From contig DATFFP010000111.1 of NCBI GenBank assembly GCA_035249985.1, forward strand, positions 1 to 64,000: DNA of 64,000 nt, given 5' to 3'. How positions within the stretch are numbered: position 1 is the first letter of the stretch; each line of letters starts with the position of its first letter. This stretch comes from JAICNG01 sp035249985 (lineage in GTDB: Bacteria; Gemmatimonadota; Gemmatimonadetes; Gemmatimonadales; Gemmatimonadaceae). This document shows positions 1 through 7,913 of this stretch, in pieces. The notes beneath the pieces are model-generated. The model searched no databases, was not told the origin of the DNA, and worked only from the letters and a program-made list of their open reading frames with translations. The translations under genes were made by a program, and so were the position numbers.

Positions 1-45
1 ACAGCAGTTCGCTCTCCTCGGTGCCCTCTGTGCCTCTGTGGTGAA
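1..45. repeat. Right arm of a palindromic repeat cut by the window edge
   Basis: The segment has the wording (CGGTGCCCTCTGTGCCTCTG) of the right arm of the long palindromic repeats found elsewhere in this window. The left arm would lie before base 1. No coding content is evident. Confidence 0.5.
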
Positions 46-157
46 TACACTCGGCCGTCGCGAAACGACCCTGTCGATTCGAGCACCCCTCATTCGACAT
101 ACAGGTAGAGCCGGGAGTTCCGGCGCTCAAACCTTCAAATCCAAAAGGAGACCGACA

Positions 158-598
158 ATGCGGTTCATGGTGATCGTCAAGGCCAACAAGGACTCGGAAG
201 CCGGCGTCCTGCCTGACGAGAAAATGCTGCTCGAGATGGGGAAGTACAACGAAGAGCTGGCGAAGGCTGGAATCATGCTCGCGGGCGAGGGCCTCCAGGC
301 GAGCGCGAAAGGCGCGCGCGTGCGCTTCGATGGGAAGAAGCGTACGGTCATCGATGGCCCATTCGCCGAGTCGAAGGAGCTCGTCGCTGGATTCTGGCTC
401 TGGCAGGTGAAGTCGAAGGAAGAGGCGATCGAGTGGTTGAAGCGCGCCCCCTTCCAGGAGGGCGAAGTCGAAATCCGACAGGTCTTCGAGAACGAGGACT
501 TCGGCGAAGCGCTCACTCCAGAGGTCGCGGCGCTCGAGGAGCGCATTCGCAAACAAGGCGGGTACGCCGAGCGGGAGGGGCCGCGGGCTTCGGCCTGA
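158..598 (+). CDS. YCII / DGPF-domain protein
   Basis: A 146-residue protein of the YCII-related family, a small ferredoxin-like alpha-beta fold often called the DGPF domain. The family signature DGPFAESKE is at residues 65-73, and the N-terminus (MRFMVIVKAN) is the typical first strand. The start at 158 is chosen because AAAAGGAG lies 7 nt upstream; an in-frame start at 38 would add 40 residues with no family resemblance. Members often sit beside ECF sigma factors or SRPBCC genes, and an SRPBCC gene follows about 500 nt downstream. The biochemical role is unknown; relatives are suspected of small-molecule transformation. Confidence 0.9.
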   Translation: MRFMVIVKANKDSEAGVLPDEKMLLEMGKYNEELAKAGIMLAGEGLQASAKGARVRFDGKKRTVIDGPFAESKELVAGFWLWQVKSKEEAIEWLKRAPFQEGEVEIRQVFENEDFGEALTPEVAALEERIRKQGGYAEREGPRASA

Positions 599-679
599 GA
601 AGTCCAGGTAGTCGAGGAGCACGAACCTGAGCTCATTGGTTCGCCTGTGACGGGTTAGCGCAGCCGACCTGTTCTCTCA

Positions 680-1040
680 ACCGCAGATGGCCACAAAGGG
701 ACGGTCCTCCCCGCCAAAGGGAGGACCGTCCCCTCGTCCGTAATGGCCACAGAGACGCGACGGCAACGGAGAACAGCAAATGCAACCGCGTTAGACGCGA
801 ATTACGCGGATCTCGAGAGCAAAACGGCACGGATACGGCAACTGCAAAATGCGTTGGGAACTGCAACAGCCCCGCGTTCAATGGAGCTCGGCGACGGGCA
901 ATGCACTTGCATCCGAGAGCAGTTACAAAAAGCCTTGCCGTTGCCGTATCCGTGCCGTTTTCGCTTTTCAAACCGCGTAATCCGCGTTTGACGCTTTTGC
1001 AGTTGGCGTTTGTACTTTGCTGCGGCCTTCTGCGGTTCCT
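680..1040. repeat. Long imperfect palindromic repeat, family R4 copy A
   Basis: This fills most of the 494-nt gap between the YCII and SRPBCC genes. The outer arms read CCGCAGATGGCC on the left and, near 1020-1040, its approximate inverse. Inner arms containing AACGGCACGGATACGGCAAC (about 831) and its inverse (about 942-962) could pair over tens of bases. Related copies are at 11957-12115 and 20851-21127. Short reading frames inside are by-products of the repeat and lack ribosome-binding sites. Confidence 0.7.
698..732. repeat. Perfect 14-bp hairpin nested in repeat R4 copy A
   Basis: GGGACGGTCCTCCC at 698-711 is followed by a 7-nt loop and its exact inverse at 719-732. The nine bases ATGGCCACA occur on both sides, at 687-695 and 743-751, so the hairpin looks like a small insertion with a flanking target duplication. 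It could also act as a transcription terminator, although no T-run follows. Confidence 0.65.
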
Positions 1041-1092
1041 GGCGCCTCTGACATGAAACCCAAACGGCGAACAAACCGACGCGGAGCCGATC

Positions 1093-1659
1093 ATGAATGA
1101 GTACGGCGTCGTTCCCGAAGCAGGCACGGTAAAGTTCGAGCGTTTGTTGCCTGGACCGATCGAGCGGGTGTGGGCGTATCTCAGCGACTCGGAAAAGCGC
1201 GGGCGATGGCTGGCGTCAGGCGCCATGGAGCTGCGCGAAGGCGGCCGCGTCACGCTGGAGTTCAAGCACAAGCATCTCTCCTCGGAGGTCGAGCGGACAC
1301 CCGACCGTTATAAGGAATACGACGAGGGCGCGACGATGCAGGGCCGAGTCACCGCCGTGGAGCCCCCGCGTCTCCTTGCCTACACATGGGGCGAGCGGGA
1401 CGACGAGACGTCGCACGTGACCTTCGAGCTCGAGCCCCAGGGTAACGAGGTGCTGCTCACCGTCACGCACCGTCGTCTCCCCAACCGCACGGAGATGATC
1501 AGCGTCTCGGGCGGATGGCACACCCACCTCGCCATTCTCGCCGACGAGCTGAACGGACGAGACCGGCGACCGTTCTGGTCCACGCATGAGCGACTCGAAG
1601 GCGAGTACGAGCGGCGGCTCGAGAATGGACCTGACGATGACATCGCAACGAGCCATTAA
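1093..1659 (+). CDS. SRPBCC / AHSA1-family protein
   Basis: A 188-residue START-like (SRPBCC) protein of the Aha1-C/AHSA1 type. Recognisable features are the N-terminal strand with ERLLPGPIERVWAYLSD (residues about 16-32), the ELREGGRVTLEF hairpin, the segment VTAVEPPRLLAYTWGE, and the C-terminal helix starting GGWHTHLAILADEL. The fold makes a hydrophobic ligand pocket. Family members are ligand-binding or stress proteins without one common reaction. The start is an ATG with weak GGAG upstream. It is monocistronic and followed by a palindromic repeat. Specific ligand unknown. Confidence 0.85.
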   Translation: MNEYGVVPEAGTVKFERLLPGPIERVWAYLSDSEKRGRWLASGAMELREGGRVTLEFKHKHLSSEVERTPDRYKEYDEGATMQGRVTAVEPPRLLAYTWGERDDETSHVTFELEPQGNEVLLTVTHRRLPNRTEMISVSGGWHTHLAILADELNGRDRRPFWSTHERLEGEYERRLENGPDDDIATSH

Positions 1660-1667
1660 GAGCGGTG

Positions 1668-1756
1668 GCACGGAGACACACAGAGAACCCCAACTGCGAG
1701 CGCTTTGGAAAAGCCTTCGCAGTCGAAGCTCTTCGTGTGTCTCGGTGTGTCTCTGC
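1668..1756. repeat. Palindromic repeat, family R2 copy 1
   Basis: The left arm contains CACGGAGACACACAGAGA and the right arm carries its approximate inverse. The centre has the core AACTGCGAGCGCTTTGGAAA, itself partly self-complementary and shared with other repeats in this window. It lies between the convergent SRPBCC and res genes. Confidence 0.7.
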
Positions 1757-1782
1757 GCTGCTGCTCTTTGAAGGGCCTGCCG

Positions 1783-2235
1783 CTAGCCCAGCAGGCGGGA
1801 ATCGAAGGCGAACTTCCGCCGGCCGATGACGTGAATGGATTTCGCGGCGCGATGCGCAGGGTTGATGATGTAGTTCGATTCCTCCGGCACCACCGCCGAC
1901 GGCACGCGCAGCACCGCCGTTCGCTCCTCGGCGAGCCAGGCGTCGCCGATCGAGCGACAGGCGGGATGACCGGGAAGCCGCCAATCCTCCGGTAGGGCAG
2001 CGAGCTCGACGGACTCGATCTCGAGTGTGTCCGCGATCTCGATCTCGAACGCGACGAGATCGGGTGGCACGAGCGGGACGTCCGTGTGAACGAGGAGCTC
2101 GAGCGCCGCGAGCGAGAGCCGGCTCGACGCGTAGACCGCCGCGCGCCCCCGACTATTCCACCGTCCGCCCGCGAGTCGCGCGCCCTCGCCGTCGAGCTTG
2201 GCGTGCCCGAGGCGGGCGAGACGGTGGACGATCAT
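1783..2235 (-). CDS. RES-domain toxin
   Basis: A 150-residue RES-family protein, the toxin of a type II toxin-antitoxin pair. Characterised RES toxins (ParT, MbcT) have an ADP-ribosyltransferase-like fold and attack cellular NAD+. The three name-giving residues are visible: Arg25 in GGRWNSRG, Glu46 in SLAALE, and Ser113 in VPSAVVPEE, followed by NYIINPAH. Length and motif spacing are normal, so it is probably active. The antitoxin gene lies upstream on the same strand, 127 nt away, with a palindromic repeat between them. No Shine-Dalgarno sequence precedes the ATG, which is only a few bases from the repeat. Confidence 0.92.
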   Translation of the reverse strand: MIVHRLARLGHAKLDGEGARLAGGRWNSRGRAAVYASSRLSLAALELLVHTDVPLVPPDLVAFEIEIADTLEIESVELAALPEDWRLPGHPACRSIGDAWLAEERTAVLRVPSAVVPEESNYIINPAHRAAKSIHVIGRRKFAFDSRLLG

Positions 2236-2242
2236 GGGAGCT

Positions 2243-2363
2243 GGGGGTCAGGGATCAGGGATCAGGGGGTGTCAGGTTGAAGGTGTTGGGAGATGGCTTG
2301 CCGTTCTCTCCTGAAACCCCTTCCCTGACACCCCCTGATCCCTGATCCCTGACGCCTGACCCC
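2243..2363. repeat. Palindromic repeat between antitoxin and toxin genes (family R6)
   Basis: The left arm (GGTCAGGGATCAGGGATCAG at about 2246) and the right arm (2322-2363, the inverse, including CCTGATCCCTGATCCCTGAC) could form a long stem of about 30 bp around a 45-nt centre. It fills nearly the whole gap between the xre-like and res genes, so it would be part of their shared mRNA. Confidence 0.75.
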
Positions 2364-2803
2364 TACGCAAAGACTCCATGCGCAATCCGCAGCAGCGCAT
2401 CCTCGACGAGTCGCGCGCCGGTGCTCGTCACGATCAGGTCGAGCGGGATCTCGCCGGAAAGGGCGCGGTTCGGTGTGCGAAGCCACGTGCTCACCTTCTC
2501 GGTCTCACCATCGAAGGTCTCGAGCGCGATCCGGTGGAGGTGGAGTACGCGCGCGAGCCGGTCGGACTCGTCGGGCGAGAGGTGCTCGCCGCGGCGCTTC
2601 CGGTGCGCGAGCGTGCGGCGCGGGAGGATGAGGCGAGTGACCTCATCGCGGCTGAGGATCCCCTGCTCCACGACCTCGCCGAGGAGCGACGTCGGGATGC
2701 CCTGGGCAATGAGCCGGGCAAGCTCGAGCTCGGACCAGGCTTCCCTGCCCCCTCGAAGCCACCGGGAGGCGGCTGGCCGGGCCTTGCGTCGGGGGTGTGC
2801 CAT
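2363..2803 (-). CDS. Xre/MbcA/ParS-family antitoxin
   Basis: A 146-residue antitoxin partner of the RES toxin. An N-terminal Xre-like helix-turn-helix region (ARLIAQGIPTSLLGEVVEQG, then LSRDEVTRLILPRRTLAHRK) is followed by the DUF2384 toxin-binding region with LSPDESDRLARVLHLH and a C-terminus with the usual LRTPNRALSGEIPLDLI. In characterised pairs the antitoxin blocks the toxin's NAD+ site and represses the operon. Antitoxin-first order is standard. The ATG at 2803 lies inside a perfect inverted repeat that is probably its own operator. Confidence 0.92.
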   Translation of the reverse strand: MAHPRRKARPAASRWLRGGREAWSELELARLIAQGIPTSLLGEVVEQGILSRDEVTRLILPRRTLAHRKRRGEHLSPDESDRLARVLHLHRIALETFDGETEKVSTWLRTPNRALSGEIPLDLIVTSTGARLVEDALLRIAHGVFA

Positions 2804-2830
2804 ATTGCACTCAATCTAGTGCAATATGGC
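2799..2830. promoter_or_regulatory. Perfect inverted repeat, probable operator of the xre-res operon
   Basis: GCCATATTGCACT (2799-2811), a 6-nt spacer, then the exact inverse AGTGCAATATGGC (2818-2830). It is AT-rich compared with its surroundings and overlaps the antitoxin start codon at 2801-2803. Xre-type antitoxins bind such palindromes; autoregulation is inferred from position. Confidence 0.75.
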
Positions 2831-2882
2831 CTATAGGCAATCCCCCGAACATAGGCTGAAAACCGTTGCACGAGCCGTTTCG

Positions 2883-3028
2883 AAAAGCAGGAACACGGAG
2901 ACACACAGAGACATTGCACGGAGACACACAGAGAACCCCAACTGCAAGTGCTTTTGGAAAAGCTTTCGCATTGAATTTCTCCGTGTGTCTCTGTGAATGT
3001 CTCCGCGTGTCTCTGTGCTACTGCTTTT
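2883..3028. repeat. Palindromic repeat, family R2 copy 2
   Basis: Arms of about 50 nt each begin AAAAGCAGGAACACGGAGAC and end in an approximate inverse finishing CTACTGCTTTT. Within each arm the CACGGAGACACACAGAGA unit is present twice. The centre carries the TTTTGGAAAAG core. It occupies most of the 306-nt gap before the RibD-like gene. Confidence 0.75.
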
Positions 3029-3109
3029 AAAAAAGGCTCGTCGCTGGATGTCGATTCGACGAGCTTTGGTTCGACGTATGTGTAGACACTACCCGAGCGG
3101 AGGCCGCCC

Positions 3110-3754
3110 ATGTCCAGGCTGCGATTCAGAATCTCGATGTCACTCGACGGCTTCGTCGCCGGCCCCAACCAGAGCGTAAAGGAGCCGCTCGGGATCGGCG
3201 GTGAGCGACTGCACGAGTGGGCAGTCTCGCTGGCGGAGTGGCGTGCGGAGCACGGCCGCGAAGGCGGCGAGGTCAACGCGAGCAGCGCTGTCATGAAGGA
3301 GTCGCTCGAGAACATCGGCGCCACCATCATGGGGCGGAACATGTTCGGCGGTCATCCCGGCCCGTGGGACTCCGCGAAGCCCTGGACCGGCTGGTGGGGC
3401 AAGAATCCGCCGTTCCATCACCCCGTGTTCGTGCTCACGCATCACGCGCGCGAGCCGCTCGAGCTCGAGGGAGGGACGACCTTCACCTTCGTCACCACCG
3501 GCATCGAGGATGCGCTCGCGCAGGCGCGCCGCGCCGCGCGAGGCAAGGACGTATCGCTGGCCGGCGGAGCGAGCGCGGCTCAGCAGTATCTGGTTGCTGG
3601 TCTCGTCGACCAAATGGAGATCAGCGTCGCGCCGATACTGCTCGGGGGCGGTGAGCGGCTATTCGACGGCGTAGGCGATAATCTCCATGGCCTGGAGCTC
3701 GTGAGAACCGTGCCCGCACCGAAGGTTGTCCACCTCAAGTTCGCGAGGCGGTAG
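3110..3754 (+). CDS. Dihydrofolate reductase family protein (RibD C-terminal type)
   Basis: A 214-residue protein of the DHFR/RibD-C family, NAD(P)H-dependent reductases of unassigned substrate. Motifs seen: the first strand with ISMSLDGFVAGPN, IGATIMGRNMFGG, the dinucleotide-binding VSLAGGASAAQQYLVAGLVD, and the C-terminal strand ISVAPILLGGGERLF. GGAGG lies upstream of the ATG at the right distance. The end overlaps the possible start of the diguanylate cyclase gene, suggesting cotranscription. It lacks the deaminase half of true RibD, so riboflavin synthesis is not implied. Confidence 0.9.
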   Translation: MSRLRFRISMSLDGFVAGPNQSVKEPLGIGGERLHEWAVSLAEWRAEHGREGGEVNASSAVMKESLENIGATIMGRNMFGGHPGPWDSAKPWTGWWGKNPPFHHPVFVLTHHAREPLELEGGTTFTFVTTGIEDALAQARRAARGKDVSLAGGASAAQQYLVAGLVDQMEISVAPILLGGGERLFDGVGDNLHGLELVRTVPAPKVVHLKFARR

Positions 3755-5036
3755 AGAGGGAGCGTCGCGATCCCGAGGAAGCGATACGGCGCCGGGTCGT
3801 CGTTCGTCTTTCTTCGTGACCTGGCATTCTCTACGGAAAGGGGTGTCGTGGCTCGTGCCCGAGGCATTGCTGCTCGGCGCAGCCATCGCGTCGCTGCACG
3901 TCGACGCTCTGCGCGACCCGTTACGCGAGTTCGCGCCCTTTTACCCCGTCGTCGTCTTCGCGCTCGGCTTCCTGCTGGCCCTTCGGTTCCAGCGCAGCCG
4001 CCTCGTGTTCGCGCTCCTCATTCTCGCGCTCGTCGAATGGGGGCTCGACCGCACGCGCGCGGGCGACGTCGGCCGCTTCGTGTGGCAAGCAGCGGCGGTA
4101 CTCATTCCATTGAATCTCGCCGCCGTCATGCTGATGACGGAGCGAGGCATCTTCACCCGCGTTGGGCTCGTGCGAATAGCGGCCCTGCTCGCGCAGGTTG
4201 GAGCGATCGCGGCGGTTGTGCGATACGCGCCCGGCCTGGCAGAGTCGTTCGTGAATTACCACCCCTTCCCGGCTGACTGGTCCAGCTGGACCCCACTCGG
4301 TCAACCGGCGTTGCTCGCGTTTCTCGTCGGGGCCGCACTCATCGTTACGGGGATCGTCTTCCGCGCGAGCGCAACGGGACGGGCGTTCCTCTGGGCGCTC
4401 ATTGCGGCCTTCCTCGCGATGCATTCGGTCGACACGCCCGTGGCCGCCACGATCTACGGTTCGACGGCCGCACTCATCCTCGTCGTCGCCGTCATCGAGG
4501 CCTCGTACCTCATGGCGTATCAGGACGGTCTCACGGGACTGCCCGCGCGCCGAGCGCTCACCGAGGCGCTGCAACGCGTGAACGGGAAGTTCACGATCGC
4601 GATGGTCGACGTCGATCATTTCAAGAAGCTCAACGATCGCTATGGACATGACGTCGGCGACCAGGTGCTGCGCATGCTGGCGTCGCGACTGGCCAAGGTG
4701 TCCAATGGCGGCCGCGCGTTTCGCTACGGCGGCGAGGAATTCGCGATCCTGTTCCCGGGCGATCGCGTCGAGGAGTGCCTGCCGGAGCTCGAGGCGCTAC
4801 GTAATGCGGTGGAGGAGTCGAAGTTCACCGTTCGACGCCGCCTGCAGCGACGCAAACCCGCCAAGAACAAGAACGGCGGGAACGGCGCGCGCGCGCGCCC
4901 GCAGATTACGATCACCATCAGCATTGGTGCAGCGGAATCGAACGGGCGCCAGGAAGCGCCGGAGATGGTGCTGCAGGCCGCGGATCGTGCGCTCTATCGC
5001 GCCAAGGACGCGGGGCGCAACCGCGTCGAGACCTGA
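3726..5036 (+). CDS. Membrane-anchored diguanylate cyclase (GGDEF)
   Basis: A 436-residue protein with six or seven predicted membrane helices in residues about 40-255, then a GGDEF domain starting DGLTGLPARRAL near residue 267. The active-site motif GGEEF is at about 335-339, with the metal ligand in AMVDVDHFKKLNDRYGHDVG, so c-di-GMP synthesis is expected. I do not see an RxxD inhibitory site just before it. An insertion of basic residues (about 375-395) sits between conserved strands. The first residues overlap the preceding gene by 29 nt and look unstructured, so the true start may lie about 40 codons later. The membrane part resembles no sensor domain I can name. Confidence 0.88.
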   Translation: MSTSSSRGGREGASRSRGSDTAPGRRSSFFVTWHSLRKGVSWLVPEALLLGAAIASLHVDALRDPLREFAPFYPVVVFALGFLLALRFQRSRLVFALLILALVEWGLDRTRAGDVGRFVWQAAAVLIPLNLAAVMLMTERGIFTRVGLVRIAALLAQVGAIAAVVRYAPGLAESFVNYHPFPADWSSWTPLGQPALLAFLVGAALIVTGIVFRASATGRAFLWALIAAFLAMHSVDTPVAATIYGSTAALILVVAVIEASYLMAYQDGLTGLPARRALTEALQRVNGKFTIAMVDVDHFKKLNDRYGHDVGDQVLRMLASRLAKVSNGGRAFRYGGEEFAILFPGDRVEECLPELEALRNAVEESKFTVRRRLQRRKPAKNKNGGNGARARPQITITISIGAAESNGRQEAPEMVLQAADRALYRAKDAGRNRVET

Positions 5037-5075
5037 TCAGGTTACGAAGCTCGTGCGCACAACGGGCTTTTTTTT

Positions 5076-5452
5076 AGGTTCTTCACGGATTTCCGGGGTT
5101 GGCTGGTGTTTGGCTTCGAGCCCGCGGGGCCACGGACTGGGATCATCTCGCGGGAGCAGTCGAACACGGATCACACGGAACCGTCTGAAGCGGCAGGATC
5201 GTTCCTCGTGAATCGGTCCCGCCTCTCCACCCACACCGGCCCTTGCCTGTGTTATTGCGCGAGGAGCGTTCGCGGGGCCACGGAGCGATCCTGGCGGTTT
5301 CCGTCCATCCGTGTGATCCGTGTTCGACGGCTCCCGCGGCATGGGCATTCTCGGTCGACCACTTTCCAGCAACAAGGTTCAGCACGGGCTAAGCGCTGGC
5401 GAGGCACGACCCCTTCGTACACCGGCATTTCCCGGAAATCCGCGATGAACCT
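5076..5452. repeat. Nested palindromic region (family R5)
   Basis: Outer arms at 5076-5097 and 5431-5452 match as inverted copies in 20 of 22 positions (left arm ends CGGATTTCCGGG). Inside, a second pair of arms containing CGAACACGGATCACACGGAA (about 5161) and CCGTGTGATCCGTGTTCG (about 5311) could also pair. This fills most of the 539-nt gap after the diguanylate cyclase gene. No gene is evident. Confidence 0.7.
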
Positions 5453-5551
5453 TTTTTTACCGCAGAGGACGCAGAGGACGCGGACGAACTGCAACGGCAG
5501 CTTTTGCCGTTGACGTTCCTCTGCGCTCTCTGCGTCCTCTGCGGTAAAAAA
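5452..5551. repeat. Palindromic repeat, family R1 copy 1
   Basis: Left arm TTTTTTTACCGCAGAGGACG with continuing GCAGAGGACGC; right arm the near-exact inverse ending GCGGTAAAAAA. The centre contains AACTGCAACGGCAGC. A second copy lies inside a coding sequence at 28119-28233. The terminal T and A runs with a long stem would allow termination in both directions. Confidence 0.8.
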
Positions 5552-5575
5552 GCAGTTTGCCCTTGCCCGCAGCGC

Positions 5576-6220
5576 CTAACCACGCGAGTAGACGGCGACC
5601 CGCCAGAGAGCGGTATCGGTGACGGAAAGCGGCGCGAGGCCCTGTCGCCGCAGCGTCGCATCGATGGCCGCCGTCGAGTGGATGTACGAGCGGAATGGAT
5701 TGCCGAGAACCTTCCACAGGAAGTTCTGAAGCGATAGCACCGCCTTGAGTGCGCGTCGCTCGCGCGGGAAGACCGCCCCATAGAGCCGGCTCGCCTTGGC
5801 CGCCGACTTGGCGACGAGTTGCTCCATGTCGGGATAGCAGCAGATCACGCGGTCCAGCGTGACGACGTCGGCCGTCGCAATGCTCTCGGCGAGTCCGACG
5901 AAGTCGCCGAGGACGAACGTCACTTGCGCGGCGTGCCCCCGCCTCGTGGCCTCCTCCTCGGCGACGCGAATGTGCGGGCGAGCCGCATCCACGTGAATCG
6001 CCGATCGAGCGCCTTCGGTGAGAAGCTCGTGGTGGACGACGCCAATGCCAGCGCCCACGTCGAGCAAGGACGCATGCCTGATCCCCGCCGCGCGCAGCGC
6101 ATCGAGCAGCATGCGGGTGGTCTTGTTCGGCCCCCGCTTGCGGTAGCGTTTCAGCTGCCTCTTCGCGTGGCGGTCGTTGAACGTCGATTCGAAGCACTCA
6201 TTGCTGCAACAAGTCATCAT
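5576..6220 (-). CDS. Class I SAM-dependent methyltransferase
   Basis: A 214-residue Rossmann-fold methyltransferase. The SAM-binding motif I is ASLLDVGAGIGVVHHELL (residues about 50-67), the acidic end of strand 2 is AIHVDAA, and ADVVTLDRVICCYPDME is motif IV. The N-terminus MMTCCSNECFE is cysteine-rich. The substrate is unknown; the layout recalls small-molecule methyltransferases. The start is supported by AGGAG 9 nt upstream. A truncated paralogue of the C-terminal half is at 23824-24188. It is divergent from the M28 peptidase gene, with 82 nt between the starts. Confidence 0.88.
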   Translation of the reverse strand: MMTCCSNECFESTFNDRHAKRQLKRYRKRGPNKTTRMLLDALRAAGIRHASLLDVGAGIGVVHHELLTEGARSAIHVDAARPHIRVAEEEATRRGHAAQVTFVLGDFVGLAESIATADVVTLDRVICCYPDMEQLVAKSAAKASRLYGAVFPRERRALKAVLSLQNFLWKVLGNPFRSYIHSTAAIDATLRRQGLAPLSVTDTALWRVAVYSRG

Positions 6221-6302
6221 GGGCGAGCTCCTGGGCGACCATCGCCGATTTGCCGGTACGGAGCTAAAGTATCACCACCCGGCAACGCCAACAGGAGTGA
6301 GA

Positions 6303-7895
6303 ATGCGCCACCCGAACCGCCTTCTACTGCCCGTCCTCCTTTGCGTTCTGTGCGTCGGCTCTGCCGCCGCACAGACGTTCCGCAGCCCCGATCCCGTGAT
6401 CCGGCGGATGTGGCAGGTGGGCATGGAGCAGTCGCAGACCGAGACGCTCGCGCAGGTGCTCATCGATTCCATCGGCCCCAGACTCTCCGGGACTCCGGGA
6501 TTTCAGTCCGCGGTCGAGTGGCTCGAGCGCAAGTATCGGGAGTGGGGCGTCACGGTTCGACGTGAGCGCTACGGCACGTGGCGCGGATGGCAGCAAGGAA
6601 CCGTGCACATGCAGATGATCTCACCCCGAGTGCAGAACCTCGAGGTCGAGCTGCTCGCCTGGAGCCCGGGCACCCCTGGCAACCGACCCGTGGAAGGTGA
6701 GGTCGTGGTGATTCCGCGGCTGACCAACGCCGCCGCGGCGCGCCAGTGGCTGGGGACCGTGCGCGGCAAGTTCGTTCTCGTGTCGGCACCGGAGATCATG
6801 TGTCGCGCGCCCCAGGAGCTCGAGCGCTACGCGCGAGCGGCGACCGTTAGGCGCATCGACTCGCTCCGCACCGAGACGGAGCGAGCGGCCCTCGCCGCCT
6901 TCCGGTCATTGATCCCGGAAGGCACTCCCCAGCAGAACGCCGGTCGCGCCGTCTACACGCGCCTCGACTCGGCCGGCGTCATCGGCATCGGCACGTTGAC
7001 GTGGTCCGGTGGGTGGGGGGTGAACAAGATCTTCTCCGCCCAGACCACGCGGGCGCCGGCGGTAGACCTCTCGTGCGAGGATTACGGGCTGCTGTACCGC
7101 ATGGCGTCGAAGAATCAGGCGCCGCGCGTGCGGCTCACGGCGGAGTCGCAGTCCACGCCGGCCGAGGTCCCCATGTTCAACGTCGTCGCCGAGCTGAAGG
7201 GCACCGAGCTTCCTAACGAGTACGTCGTGCTCTCGGCGCACCTCGACAGCTGGCACGGGGCCACCGGCGCCACCGACAACGGAACCGGCACGATCACGAT
7301 GCTCGAGGCGATGCGCATCCTGAAGGAAACGTATCCACGTCCGCGCCGCACCATCCTCGTCGGTCACTGGGGCGGCGAAGAGCAGGGCATCATCGGATCG
7401 CAGTCCTTTGCCGAGGACCACCCTGACGTCATCGACGGCCTGCAGATCGCCTTCAACCAGGACAATGGAACCTGGCGCGTGGAGATCCTCGAAGCGCAGG
7501 GATTTCTGAAGGCGGGCGCCAACCTCGCGCGCTGGGTCGCGCAGATTCCCACCGAGATGACGGACAGCGTGAAGCTCCAGGTGCCGGGTCCGCAGGCGAA
7601 CCAGGGCAGCGATCACACATCCTTCATCTGCCGACCGGCGCCCGCGTTCCGGCTGCAGTCCAGCTACACGGAATACCGCCAGTACACCTGGCACACCAAC
7701 CGCGACACGTACGACAAGATCGTGTTCGACGATCTCAAGAACAACGCGACGATGGCGGCGATGCTGGCATATGCGGCATCGGAAGACCGCGAGCGCGTAC
7801 CGCGCGACCAGTCCATCCTGCCACCGCGACCGAACGGCGAGGCCCGGCCGTGGATCAGCTGCGGGAAGGCACGGCGGAGCTTCGCGCAGCCGTAA
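6303..7895 (+). CDS. Secreted M28-family metallopeptidase
   Basis: A 530-residue exported aminopeptidase-like enzyme. A signal peptide (MRHPNRLLLPVLLCVLCVGS, cleavage after SAAAQ) precedes a PA-like insert region and the M28 catalytic domain. Zinc ligands and catalytic residues are visible in LSAHLDSWHGATGATDNGTG, GHWGGEEQGIIGSQ (the EE pair), FNQDNGTWR and GSDHTSFI. The start at 6303 has AGGAGTG just upstream and puts the signal peptide at the N-terminus. Probable role: periplasmic or extracellular peptide degradation, releasing N-terminal residues. Length is normal for the family. Confidence 0.93.
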   Translation: MRHPNRLLLPVLLCVLCVGSAAAQTFRSPDPVIRRMWQVGMEQSQTETLAQVLIDSIGPRLSGTPGFQSAVEWLERKYREWGVTVRRERYGTWRGWQQGTVHMQMISPRVQNLEVELLAWSPGTPGNRPVEGEVVVIPRLTNAAAARQWLGTVRGKFVLVSAPEIMCRAPQELERYARAATVRRIDSLRTETERAALAAFRSLIPEGTPQQNAGRAVYTRLDSAGVIGIGTLTWSGGWGVNKIFSAQTTRAPAVDLSCEDYGLLYRMASKNQAPRVRLTAESQSTPAEVPMFNVVAELKGTELPNEYVVLSAHLDSWHGATGATDNGTGTITMLEAMRILKETYPRPRRTILVGHWGGEEQGIIGSQSFAEDHPDVIDGLQIAFNQDNGTWRVEILEAQGFLKAGANLARWVAQIPTEMTDSVKLQVPGPQANQGSDHTSFICRPAPAFRLQSSYTEYRQYTWHTNRDTYDKIVFDDLKNNATMAAMLAYAASEDRERVPRDQSILPPRPNGEARPWISCGKARRSFAQP

Positions 7896-7913
7896 CCATC
7901 GAGGCGTCGCCGC

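Noticed and set aside
680..1040. Possible CRISPR array in the repeat-rich gaps
   Set aside because: The repeats are inverted and dispersed singly; there are no regularly spaced direct repeats and no cas genes.
743..1074. Short open frames within the R4 palindromic repeat
   Set aside because: They arise from the repeat sequence, occur on both strands and have no ribosome-binding site or similarity between repeat copies.
5504..5737. Small plus-strand gene at the end of the R1 repeat
   Set aside because: Its first third is repeat sequence and the rest is antisense to the methyltransferase gene.
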